From assembly GCA_933822405.4 (NCBI GenBank), contig CAKOGP040001962.1:1-12456 (forward strand): DNA of 12,456 bases, read 5' to 3'. Below the pieces are notes generated by a model, which saw only the letters and a list, made by a program, of their open reading frames with translations, did no database searches and had not been told where the DNA came from. Both the position numbers and the translations under genes were made by a program. This document shows, one piece after another, positions 6,841-12,456 of the stretch (position 1 is its first letter; each line of letters starts with the position of its first letter). The stretch is from Cylindrotheca closterium. Taxonomy: Eukaryota; Bacillariophyta; Bacillariophyceae; Bacillariales; Bacillariaceae.

Positions 6841-7470
6841 TTAGTAGTAATCTGTTATATAAAAATGCTTATTGCTCGTAATAGTTCTTATGTGTCCAGA
6901 GCATGACAACATCAATAAAGAAGAAATCAACAAAACGATAATACCACAAATGAGATCTTGAGCAGAAATCAGGTTGGGAAAAGCAGTTCCGAGGGACCCT
7001 AAGTTGGCATATGGTATGGAAGTTAGTACGAAAGGCGACTCATCTTGGACGAAGACATTCTTTCTTGTAGCGCATTGTCGTCGGGCAACCAATACGTTTC
7101 TGTACCATTACAATACATTTGGAAGGTGTAGCACTATCGCAACATTGTCTGCCGGAAATCAAGCAAGGAGTTGTGGTTTTCGTACAACAGTTTGGGCGAT
7201 CTCTACTGAGATACGAGAGTCAACGGGTGCATAGCACTGGAAATACTCAGCCCTAATGAAGCAAGGAGGTTTCAACGGTTGCAAGCACTCAGCACTCAGC
7301 TCTGCAGTAATGAACAATAAGGGGTAGTTGTCATTTTCGAATTTGTCTGCAAGCGCAACCAGTACAGGGGGTGGGACCTCTTCAAGCGCAACCAAGTGAT
7401 TGATGGGACCTCTGCAGGGGCAACCGCGCCTGTTTATTGACAACAACTTTGGCTCGCGATCAAAATACAC
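6841..7470 (-). pseudogene. Possible decayed minus-strand reading frame, unrecognised
   Basis: From ATG 7470 one minus-strand frame is open to 7162, then has TGA at 7159-7161 and TAA at 7108-7110, and is open again down to a stop at 6841-6843. Apart from those two stops there is no shift over 630 bp. The conceptual product contains VALEEVPPPVLVALADKFE and a hydrophobic stretch LICGIIVLLISSLLMLSC (6890-6960), which could be a membrane segment. No family is recognised. It may be chance openness in a GC-balanced stretch. It is listed because the gap would otherwise be unexplained. Confidence 0.2.
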
Positions 7471-7602
7471 TTAAAGGATTGACTAAAACCTCTCAATCAA
7501 AACCGCGGGACCGCTTTTCAGACCAAGATATTTTTGACATTTAATAAGAGAAAAAATCAATAAACAAATTGAATTTTTCTATTTAGGGTCTATTTTTATT
7601 TC
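7471..7602. other. AT-rich stretch, nothing recognised
   Basis: AT-rich sequence with T-runs and AATAAAC-like words precedes the 7603 tandem duplication. No gene, RNA or larger repeat is visible. Confidence 0.3.
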
Positions 7603-7685
7603 TTTAGGCCTGTTCCATCGACGAGCGGACCGCCAAGTGAAACCTTTAGGCCTGTTCCCGTCGACGAGCGGACCGCCAAGTGAAA
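7603..7685 (+). repeat. Two tandem copies of a 40/41-bp GC-rich unit
   Basis: Copy 1 (7603-7642) and copy 2 (7645-7685) both begin TTTAGGCCTGTTCC and end GAGCGGACCGCCAAGTGAAA. They differ only around one C insertion and an A/G change in the middle. The near identity suggests a recent duplication in otherwise AT-rich surroundings. Each copy contains TCGACGAGCGGACCGC, which could be a regulatory site or a piece of a longer repeat. Confidence 0.9.
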
Positions 7686-7735
7686 TATACATCTTCCTGC
7701 GGCAGGGGGTGCTTTGGTCGAAAAAAAATGAAATC

Positions 7736-7758
7736 TACAGATTTTTTCGGGATGTCCC
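7736..7758 (-). repeat. Right arm of the 23-nt inverted repeat
   Basis: The reverse complement of this stretch matches 5410-5432 at 22 of 23 bases. Just inside, minus-strand ATCTGTAGATTT contains CTGTAGAT, the first half of the 15-bp array word. This may link the arm and the array evolutionarily, or be coincidence. Confidence 0.65.
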
Positions 7759-7961
7759 TGGGGGAGATGCAGCAGAAGGATTTGTTACAGCAGAGTCTTA
7801 ATGTGCTATTGTTGTGCTCCTGGCACTCATCGTAGAGAGAGCGTACTAGTGTGTTGATGTAGCTACTGTTGGACATGATAGACGGTGATTGATATTGCTA
7901 TTGGGGTGTATTTACGGGGGTCTGAAGCAGCTGTGAGTAGATGATGAATGATTGATCTTGG

Positions 7962-7975
7962 GCTGAATATTCAGC
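7962..7975. repeat. Perfect 14-bp palindrome
   Basis: GCTGAATATTCAGC is its own reverse complement. It sits about 70 bp inside the putative 3' LTR of the gypsy element, where it could be a factor-binding site. Nothing else supports a role. Confidence 0.4.
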
Positions 7976-8045
7976 AATGACCGTTGGCCTTTGATTGCTC
8001 TAATACATCTGCTTGGGACTCAGCAGTCCAGTCAGTCATGTTACA

Positions 8046-8059
8046 TCCCCTCTTCTTCT
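8046..8059 (-). promoter_or_regulatory. Candidate polypurine tract before the 3' LTR of the gypsy element
   Basis: On the minus strand AGAAGAAGAGGGGA is followed at once by TGTAACATGACTG. An all-purine tract ending next to TG is the usual signal for plus-strand priming and the LTR start in LTR retrotransposons. It lies downstream of the pol stop at 8663, as expected. A second purine tract, AAGAAGAGGGAGG followed by TG, lies at 8116-8104 and is an alternative. The 5' LTR is outside the window, so the LTR boundary cannot be proved. Confidence 0.4.
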
Positions 8060-8662
8060 ATTTAGGCGACTCTGTTGTAACGTCTCATCTTGGTCTGTTT
8101 TCACCTCCCTCTTCTTGATGCATGGCGGCTGGCACCAAACAAGGTAGCCGAAGAAAAATTGCCATCTAACCCTCAATTGCAAATCGGGCTGCAGGATTCT
8201 CTCTGACGTCCAGGTTGCTGGCAAGCGGCTTCAAGTGTCTGGCAGTTGCGTCCAGGTCCAAAGTTTGACTAGGTGCTTCGCGGTACAACAGTCAGAACGG
8301 GAGGATCAGTCCTCATCTTAGTCGTTGTACACACGTATTTCGGGGGAAAAGGGGGTTGCTATATCTGGTCCTTTGTCTCTGGGGCTTCATGTTCCTGCTA
8401 CTCTGCCAGTCATGACTTGTACTGCATGCTGCGACATGGAGTAGTTTGTTGATGGCGGCTTTTTGTTGGGTCAACTTGTACTATGGTCTGCTGCGACAGA
8501 TTGTAGTAACTTTTGGGTCTGGGGCTTAGGTCAACTTGTTTGGGGCTATCTAGGGTCTATCGTGGGTCATCTTTGGGTCAGCGTTGGGGCTTTCAAGGTG
8601 TATACTGTCTGCAGGCTTGATTTGTTTTGGGTCTATTCTTTTGTGCTTGTGATCTGTGTTTA
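8060..8662 (-). other. Untranslated 3' region of the gypsy element
   Basis: No protein-like frame was found between the pol stop and the purine tracts. On the plus strand 8460-8600 is filled with loose repeats of TTGGGTC / TTGGGGCTT and two copies of GGTCAACTTGT (8468-8478 and 8530-8540). A run GGGGGAAAAGGGGG lies at about 8341-8355. These look like low-complexity drift within the A/C-rich sense strand. Confidence 0.4.
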
Positions 8663-9607
8663 TCATTTGTGGCGCACTCGTTTGTGTGCTCTACCTGGTG
8701 GTGTTGACTTGGGCGTGATGTTGGCAACTTTTAGTTTCATCTGTGTTGCCGCCTCTCTCACTTTTTCCCACACCACGTCCGGTATTTTGTAGTCTTGTTC
8801 AAAGTCGAATGGTCCGTATACGCCATCTTCAACAATGTTGACCTCTTTCTGGTACCAGGCGTATTTGTGCGGGCTCTTGCTTAGCACCTGGTCTACTTTG
8901 CTGGGTCTGATGGGTACTGTTGGACTGTATGTTGTCTCATCGGTGAATTCTTTGATTAGGGGCCAAAAGGGGCTGTTCATTGGGGAGCCTTGCTTTGTCG
9001 CCGTGGGTTTTGGTATGTACCACTTGCAGTGATACTGTCCTTTTGTTCTTGCTAGTCTCTCGTTGGTCTCCGCCATGTCGATTTGTATCACGTACCAGTT
9101 GTTCCACCCTGATGTGTCGTCTTGATGGGCTATGACGTATAATTTGTCCTTGGATTGTGTGGTTTGTTTGTATAAGCTCTGTAGATTGAGTTCTTCTGTG
9201 ATGGTTTCTGTGGTATGGACCTGTCTGGTTTGGTTGGCGCCTTCTGTATCTGTTGGTGGTGCGTCTCTGTTAATTGGCCGAGGCTGCATGCGTTGGATAG
9301 CGTCCAGTATGGATGGTGTAGGGGTGTCGTCTTCTTCTTCGTCTGATGAATCTTCCGTTGGCTCGACTTCTTCGTCCCAAATGTCTTTGATTGGCTCAAA
9401 TGCGTTTTCTGTGTCTGTCGGTGTTGGCGCGTATTTACCAAAATCAACTAGTCCTAGATTCATTTCCAGGGGGCTGTGTGCTAGCGGGCTCCTCATGTTT
9501 GCTAGTCTTGTATCTGGTGTGTCCACTCGTTTGTGTAGTACTATCGTTGATGGGATCTTGTGCATTCTGAATGCTGATTCTTTGATTGGGGTCAATCCTC
9601 GCTTTTG
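8663..9607 (-). CDS. C-terminal part of the gypsy polyprotein (acidic linker and Trp-rich module)
   Basis: The frame opens after a TAA at 9608-9610 and ends at TGA 8663-8665; the first ATG is at 9595 (310 codons). It probably is not a separate gene. The integrase frame ends its GPY/F module (RLQKIPGTSTMLTKAR) here, and the residues that follow in this frame (KESAFRMHKIPSTIVLHKRV) continue the domain more naturally than the residues in the integrase frame, so a one-base indel near 9590-9610 is likely. After about residue 60 comes an acidic stretch (EDSSDEEEDDTPTP), then a compact Trp/Tyr-rich region (KLYVIAHQ, GWNNWYVIQIDM, HCKWYIPKP, FWPLIKEFTD, HKYAWYQKEVNI, YGPFDFEQDYKIPDVVW) and a basic tail ending KRVRHK. 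The position, at the end of integrase, is where chromodomains or other targeting modules occur in Ty3/gypsy elements. The similarity to a BAH- or chromo-like reader is only suggestive. Confidence 0.6.
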   Translation of the reverse strand, partial: QKRGLTPIKESAFRMHKIPSTIVLHKRVDTPDTRLANMRSPLAHSPLEMNLGLVDFGKYAPTPTDTENAFEPIKDIWDEEVEPTEDSSDEEEDDTPTPSILDAIQRMQPRPINRDAPPTDTEGANQTRQVHTTETITEELNLQSLYKQTTQSKDKLYVIAHQDDTSGWNNWYVIQIDMAETNERLARTKGQYHCKWYIPKPTATKQGSPMNSPFWPLIKEFTDETTYSPTVPIRPSKVDQVLSKSPHKYAWYQKEVNIVEDGVYGPFDFEQDYKIPDVVWEKVREAATQMKLKVANITPKSTPPGRAHKRVRHK

Positions 9608-11426
9608 TTAGCATGGTGCTTGTCCCTGGGATCTTTTGTAGTCTGTACAAGTCTTCTGACGCTTTCTCAATGACTCTGTAAGGTCCTTTTGTTCGTAGCA
9701 CCAGTTTTGCTGGTATTCCTGCAGAGGCGTTTGATTGTACTTGTTTCCGCACCATAAGAATGTCTCCAAGGGCAAATTTCCGTCGCGTTCTGGTTTGATT
9801 TTTGAGCCTTTGCTGGTGTTCCCTTCGTTCCTCATTGAGAAGTTTAAGCAGTTCCTTTTGTCTCCAGAAAGTGGGAACATTGTCTTGATGTGCTCTAATG
9901 TGTTCTGTCCCGGCGTTTGCTGGTGTTGTGTCCTGTTTTTTCTGACGCGCCTCCGATATTGACAATGCCGCTGCTGCGTTGTCTATTGGGAATTTGAAGT
10001 GTCGTGCCACTGCTGCAAATGCTCGTTGGATATCCGTGCCATCTACTGGGGCTGCGTTCCATGCGCACGTTCCAAACATGGTGTTCATTGCCCATTCTTC
10101 GTATGTGTTCATGTCGGCTGCTCCAATTTGTTGCACTTTGTTGAGGTATTTGTGGAATCTTTCACATAGTATTCTGTCATGGTTTTCTGGACTGACCGTG
10201 TGGTATGCGATTCCAATCGTGTTGCATAGGGCTGTAAATTGATCTTTGTTTTTGCTGCCTTCGTCAATGAGGATCAATCGTGGCAGGCCTCTGACGGTGA
10301 AGAATTGCAAGAATGCTATTCTGGCCATGTTCCCTGAGTTCATGGAGCTGATGAACGCAACCGTGGCGCAACCTATCATGTTGCAAACGTACGTGACTAC
10401 TCCTTTGTTTGTGAGTGTCTTCCTCAAAGTTGTGGACAGTTTGGTAGCGTTCTTTGTTGATCCTGGCGACCACACGTCCATGCAACATACGTCAAATGGT
10501 TCTTCTATTGGTGTCTGTTGTAGAATCTTTTGGTTCTTGTGGCTTGACGCGTTGGCTGCGTTGCAATGTCCGCATCCTAAGACTGCTTCTCTGATATCCT
10601 TTGCCATCCCTGGCCACCAAAACCTTGCGGCTATCCTGTAATACGTCTTGTGGAACCCTACGTGTCCTGCCATTGGTGATGCGTGGTATGCTGCTATGAT
10701 TGTTGCTCTCAATCTTGGTGGGACGACCGCTCGTTGTAGTTGACGCATTGGTGCTGACTTCGGTTCTTTTGTCTCTCTCCAACTGAGTTTCTCCTCAAAC
10801 AACAGTTTTCTGCTGTCCTCTTTTGTGAAACCAAACAGGCTGAGGGCTTCCCAAGGTCTGATCGTTCGGACCAGTGATGATACCTTGGCGTCGTTGGTTG
10901 CGATTGCTATTGTGCCTTGTGCTGAGATCATGGGTGTTGTGTGGAAGCTGGGGGAGATTTTGGTGGTATCGTAGATCTTGTGTTCTTGTGTGTGTCCTTG
11001 TGAGTCAACCTTGTGGACTCTGGTTTGTCCTAGCCTTGCCATGTTGAAATATCCCGTGTAGCTTTTGTTTGGTGCGTCCATAGCGTTTTCGATCGTTCCT
11101 GGCTGTGCATATGGATCTTCCTCGACTAAACTTCTGCTCCACGCCTCCGTCACTCTCCTCCCGGCTGTGAGTATGATGGTGTGTTTGGTGTCTATGTCCG
11201 CTTGTGCTGTGCTGCCCCTGGTTGTGCGTGTCGCGGTTTGTAGGTTGGTTCTGTCTCTGGTTTCTCTTTTGATGTATTGTTCCCATTTGGCGATGATCAT
11301 GCCTGGTGGCGTTCCTGTCCACATGAGTATGCATTGTGTTGCTCCCTGTGTTATTGCTTTTCTGATGATGGTGTGAAGGGCCTCCGAGGTTGTTGAGGTA
11401 TATTTTTCCATGTTGGGTACAATCAA
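9444..11426 (-). CDS. Ty3/gypsy polyprotein: linker end, zinc domain, integrase, GPY/F module
   Basis: An open frame of 660 residues counted from 11426, directly after the TAG at 11427-11429. The frame is the same before that stop, so this is one polyprotein interrupted by a nonsense codon, and the residue numbering is only for orientation. Residues 1-210 belong to a linker with methyltransferase-like motifs. Residues 248-288 form the integrase HHCC zinc-binding domain (H248, H255, C285, C288, with FWWPGM between). The DDE core has D317 (CCMDVWSPG), D388 (LILIDEGSK) and E422 (CERFHKYLN), with 33 residues between the second D and E, near the usual spacing. A basic region follows, and GPYRVIEKASEDLYRLQK at 581-598 is the GPY/F module. 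It would insert the element's cDNA into host DNA in the nucleus. The last 50 residues are probably read in the wrong frame because of a shift near 9600. Confidence 0.85.
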   Translation of the reverse strand: MIVPNMEKYTSTTSEALHTIIRKAITQGATQCILMWTGTPPGMIIAKWEQYIKRETRDRTNLQTATRTTRGSTAQADIDTKHTIILTAGRRVTEAWSRSLVEEDPYAQPGTIENAMDAPNKSYTGYFNMARLGQTRVHKVDSQGHTQEHKIYDTTKISPSFHTTPMISAQGTIAIATNDAKVSSLVRTIRPWEALSLFGFTKEDSRKLLFEEKLSWRETKEPKSAPMRQLQRAVVPPRLRATIIAAYHASPMAGHVGFHKTYYRIAARFWWPGMAKDIREAVLGCGHCNAANASSHKNQKILQQTPIEEPFDVCCMDVWSPGSTKNATKLSTTLRKTLTNKGVVTYVCNMIGCATVAFISSMNSGNMARIAFLQFFTVRGLPRLILIDEGSKNKDQFTALCNTIGIAYHTVSPENHDRILCERFHKYLNKVQQIGAADMNTYEEWAMNTMFGTCAWNAAPVDGTDIQRAFAAVARHFKFPIDNAAAALSISEARQKKQDTTPANAGTEHIRAHQDNVPTFWRQKELLKLLNEERREHQQRLKNQTRTRRKFALGDILMVRKQVQSNASAGIPAKLVLRTKGPYRVIEKASEDLYRLQKIPGTSTMLTKARIDPNQRISIQNAQDPINDSTTQTSGHTRYKTSKHEEPASTQPPGNESRTS

Positions 11427-11612
11427 CTATTCTACTGGCGGTTGTGCTGTGTTGTTGACCAGCCTTTTGGCAAACGTTCCAATGTTTGGTATGTCGTGTT
11501 GTAGCTGCCAATATTCCTCCTCGCTGGTGCTAGCTGTTAGCATGATGGTTCCTCCCAGTAGTTCGAAGCTGTCCACAATGGTGTCTAGGGATCTTCCAAT
11601 GATCCATGCTGC
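10800..11612 (-). pseudogene. C5-cytosine methyltransferase-like region inside the gypsy pol
   Basis: Between RNase H and integrase lies about 270 residues with the motif order of a C5-MTase. The start (SLDTIVDSFELLGGTIMLTA then EEEYWQLQHDIPNIG) is placed like motifs I-III. CILMWTGTPPGM at 11334-11299 sits where motif IV (GPPCQ) would be, with Gly in place of the catalytic Cys. HTIILTAGRR followed by a Pro-containing stretch and TIENAMDAP is placed like motif VIII and its downstream 'xxDAIxD' block. KIYDTTKISPSFHTTP and VRTIRPWEALSLFGF are placed like the motif IX-X end (YDxxxxSPTLTT, then RxLTPREAxRLxGF). It is an alignment by eye; individual motifs are weak. The Gly-rich SAM loop and catalytic Cys are not intact, so methyl transfer is unlikely. 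The TAG at 11427-11429 interrupts it. An unrelated linker is the alternative. Confidence 0.45.
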
Positions 11613-11893
11613 TCTTGCAGTGTCGCATATTTGCGCTAGTTCTGTGCGTGTTGTAATCCGGTCGCCTCTCACAGTGGGTAGTAGGTGCTGTCTGGGCCAG
11701 GGCGGTGCTTCGTCTTCTCTGAGTTTCCATTCCGCTGCAATGATTGGGTTGTCTGTGTGGGCTTCTTCCGTATTCCTCCATGTGCTTGGTATGCCCTCGT
11801 ATCTTGACAAGAGGTCACATTCTGTGAGCATCTTTGCTGGTCAGTGAACGCTAGTGAAGATGAATGCCAATAGCTCTAGTTTCCATTGTTGCA
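11427..11893 (-). pseudogene. Gypsy pol segment after RNase H, with two stops
   Basis: After the (CA)n frameshift the sense frame reads QWKLELLAF, a TGA just before PAKMLTECDLLSRYEG, and then stays open from 11831 to TAG 11427-11429. 'Kxx-TECDxLSRY' directly after RNase H is the usual end of RNase H and start of the RNase H-integrase linker in gypsy elements. The rest (residues 70-134 of this part) contains the first methyltransferase-like motifs. The TGA probably derives from an Arg CGA codon by a C-to-T change. In this copy the segment cannot be translated as one chain with its neighbours. Confidence 0.65.
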
Positions 11894-12456
11894 GTGTGTG
11901 TGTGTGATGTCGTATTTGCCTTCAAAGAACTTGGTTAGTCCGTTGCAGTTTGTGATCCACGTAAATTCTTTTCCGATGAGCCATTGTCTGAAGTTCTTCA
12001 TCGCCCATCGACCTGTTGCTGCTTCTCCTACAAAGGAATGGTTGTCACGCTCTTTGCCCTTGCATATTCTCGATATGAATGCTATGGATCGGAGTCTGAG
12101 TTTTGACATTGATTTGTCAAACTTGCATTTTCCTCCTTCGATCTCTTTCCTCATTGATTCTTCTGCTTCTTCTGTCGTGTCCGCTTGCAGGAGGACCGCT
12201 CCCATGGCGTTGCTTGACCAGTCCGTTTTCAAGTAGAATCGTCTCTTTGGATTGGGTCTCTTCAATATTGGTCCTGTGACAATAGCTTGCTTGAGTTCGT
12301 CCAGCGTTTTGTCGTCCTGTGGCTCCCAGTGTGCTTTCACTTGTTCTGCTTCCTCTTCTTTTGTGCATTCTCCGGGCTTTGGTTTGTCCATCACCATGGT
12401 CCTCCACCGTTGGATCTTTTCCTCTAGATGTGGTATCCATTGGGAGTACCATCCAA
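11876..12456 (-). pseudogene. Gypsy RT connection and RNase H domain, inactive
   Basis: The frame is open from the window edge to the stop at 11876-11878. The first 25 codons (YSQWIPHLEEKIQRW) match the RT thumb/connection, and the region LDELKQAIVTGPILKRPNP precedes RNase H as in Ty3/gypsy pol. In RNase H, the first catalytic Asp is in YLKTDWSSNAMGAVLLQ (D59 counted from ATG 12397), the Glu is in SFVGEAATGRWAM (E125), and the third acidic residue should be in an 'xTDCNGL' motif but reads WITNCNGL (AAC at 11948-11950). That is a D-to-N change consistent with a G-to-A transition. The end of the domain (GKYDITHTHCNN) departs from the expected sequence at the CA repeat. The polymerase core and its YxDD motif lie beyond the right edge. 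Confidence 0.8.
11894..11906 (+). repeat. (GT)6 microsatellite at the RNase H frameshift
   Basis: GTGTGTGTGTGTG on the plus strand is (CA)n in the sense strand of pol. The RNase H frame goes astray exactly here, and the expected continuation (QWKLELL) resumes in another frame directly after it. A two-base slip in this run is the simplest cause of the frameshift. Confidence 0.8.

Larger units (their letters stand above)
8046..12456 (-). mobile_element. 3' part of a degenerate Ty3/gypsy retrotransposon
   Basis: In sense (minus-strand) order from the window edge it holds RT connection, RNase H, a methyltransferase-like linker, HHCC zinc domain, DDE integrase, GPY/F module, C-terminal module and candidate polypurine tracts. 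RNase H directly upstream of integrase in pol is the Ty3/gypsy order. The copy is dead: there is a frameshift at the (TG)n tract 11894-11906, a TGA near 11840, TAG at 11427-11429 and a frame change near 9590-9610. Gag, protease and the RT active site are beyond the right edge. From about 8.4 kb to the edge the plus strand is visibly rich in G and T, so the sense strand is A/C-rich, and this skew stops at the element's 3' side. Confidence 0.85.

Noticed and set aside
7790..8045. Complete 3' LTR of the gypsy element ending near 7790
   Set aside because: The start next to a purine tract is plausible, but without the 5' LTR there is nothing to fix the end, so only the purine tract is annotated.
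9608..10782. Additional minus-strand frames overlapping the integrase
   Set aside because: They lie inside the integrase coding region in other frames and their composition follows from it.
8835..11847. Several plus-strand frames of 65-159 codons opposite the gypsy pol
   Set aside because: They are mirror frames of the sense coding strand with biased, low-complexity Val/Ser/Cys content and no domain.
1..12456. tRNA or rRNA genes
   Set aside because: No cloverleaf with A- and B-box-like elements and no rRNA core sequence was seen on either strand by eye; a tRNA scan was not possible.

Overview
This window reads as repeat-rich eukaryotic nuclear DNA with no intact host gene. Nothing bacterial is visible: there are no operons, ribosome binding sites or rRNA/tRNA genes. 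The Ty3/gypsy pol, the gag family and the reverse-transcriptase remnant all resemble retroelement proteins common in diatoms (stramenopile microalgae). A diatom origin is an inference from protein resemblance, not a database result.

Layout. At 1-317 lies the 5' end of a minus-strand retroelement: the first 17 codons of a Gly/Arg-rich gag and, just upstream, a 219-bp LTR-like segment. Bases 318-1030 hold nothing firm. Bases 1030-2130 on the minus strand are a decayed C-terminal part of a reverse-transcriptase-type protein, in one frame but with five stops. At 2226-3606 a second element of the same LTR/gag family runs in the opposite direction, with a gag broken by two frameshifts. Bases 3607-5100 are unrecognised.

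Bases 5101-7760 form a structured region. A small orientation-switching array of TTGTCGTA-like words (5101-5215) is followed by the most striking object, at 5531-6424: 24 copies of a 15-bp word, CTGTAGATRRTCGTG, about 30 bp apart and arranged as four inverted-repeat units of three forward plus three reverse copies. Next is a short unexplained reading frame (6498-6839). A 23-nt inverted repeat (5410-5432 and 7736-7758) brackets the array and this frame.

Bases 8046-12456 on the minus strand are the 3' part of a degenerate Ty3/gypsy retrotransposon. In sense order it has the RT connection and RNase H (third catalytic Asp changed to Asn), a linker with the motif order of a C5-cytosine DNA methyltransferase but no catalytic Cys, an HHCC zinc-binding domain, a DDE integrase core, a GPY/F module, an acidic linker and a Trp-rich C-terminal module, then candidate polypurine tracts. 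Frameshifts and stops show this copy is dead.

The two best leads are the 30-bp-phased palindromic array and the methyltransferase-like insertion in the gypsy polyprotein. Neither could be tested here against other genomes.
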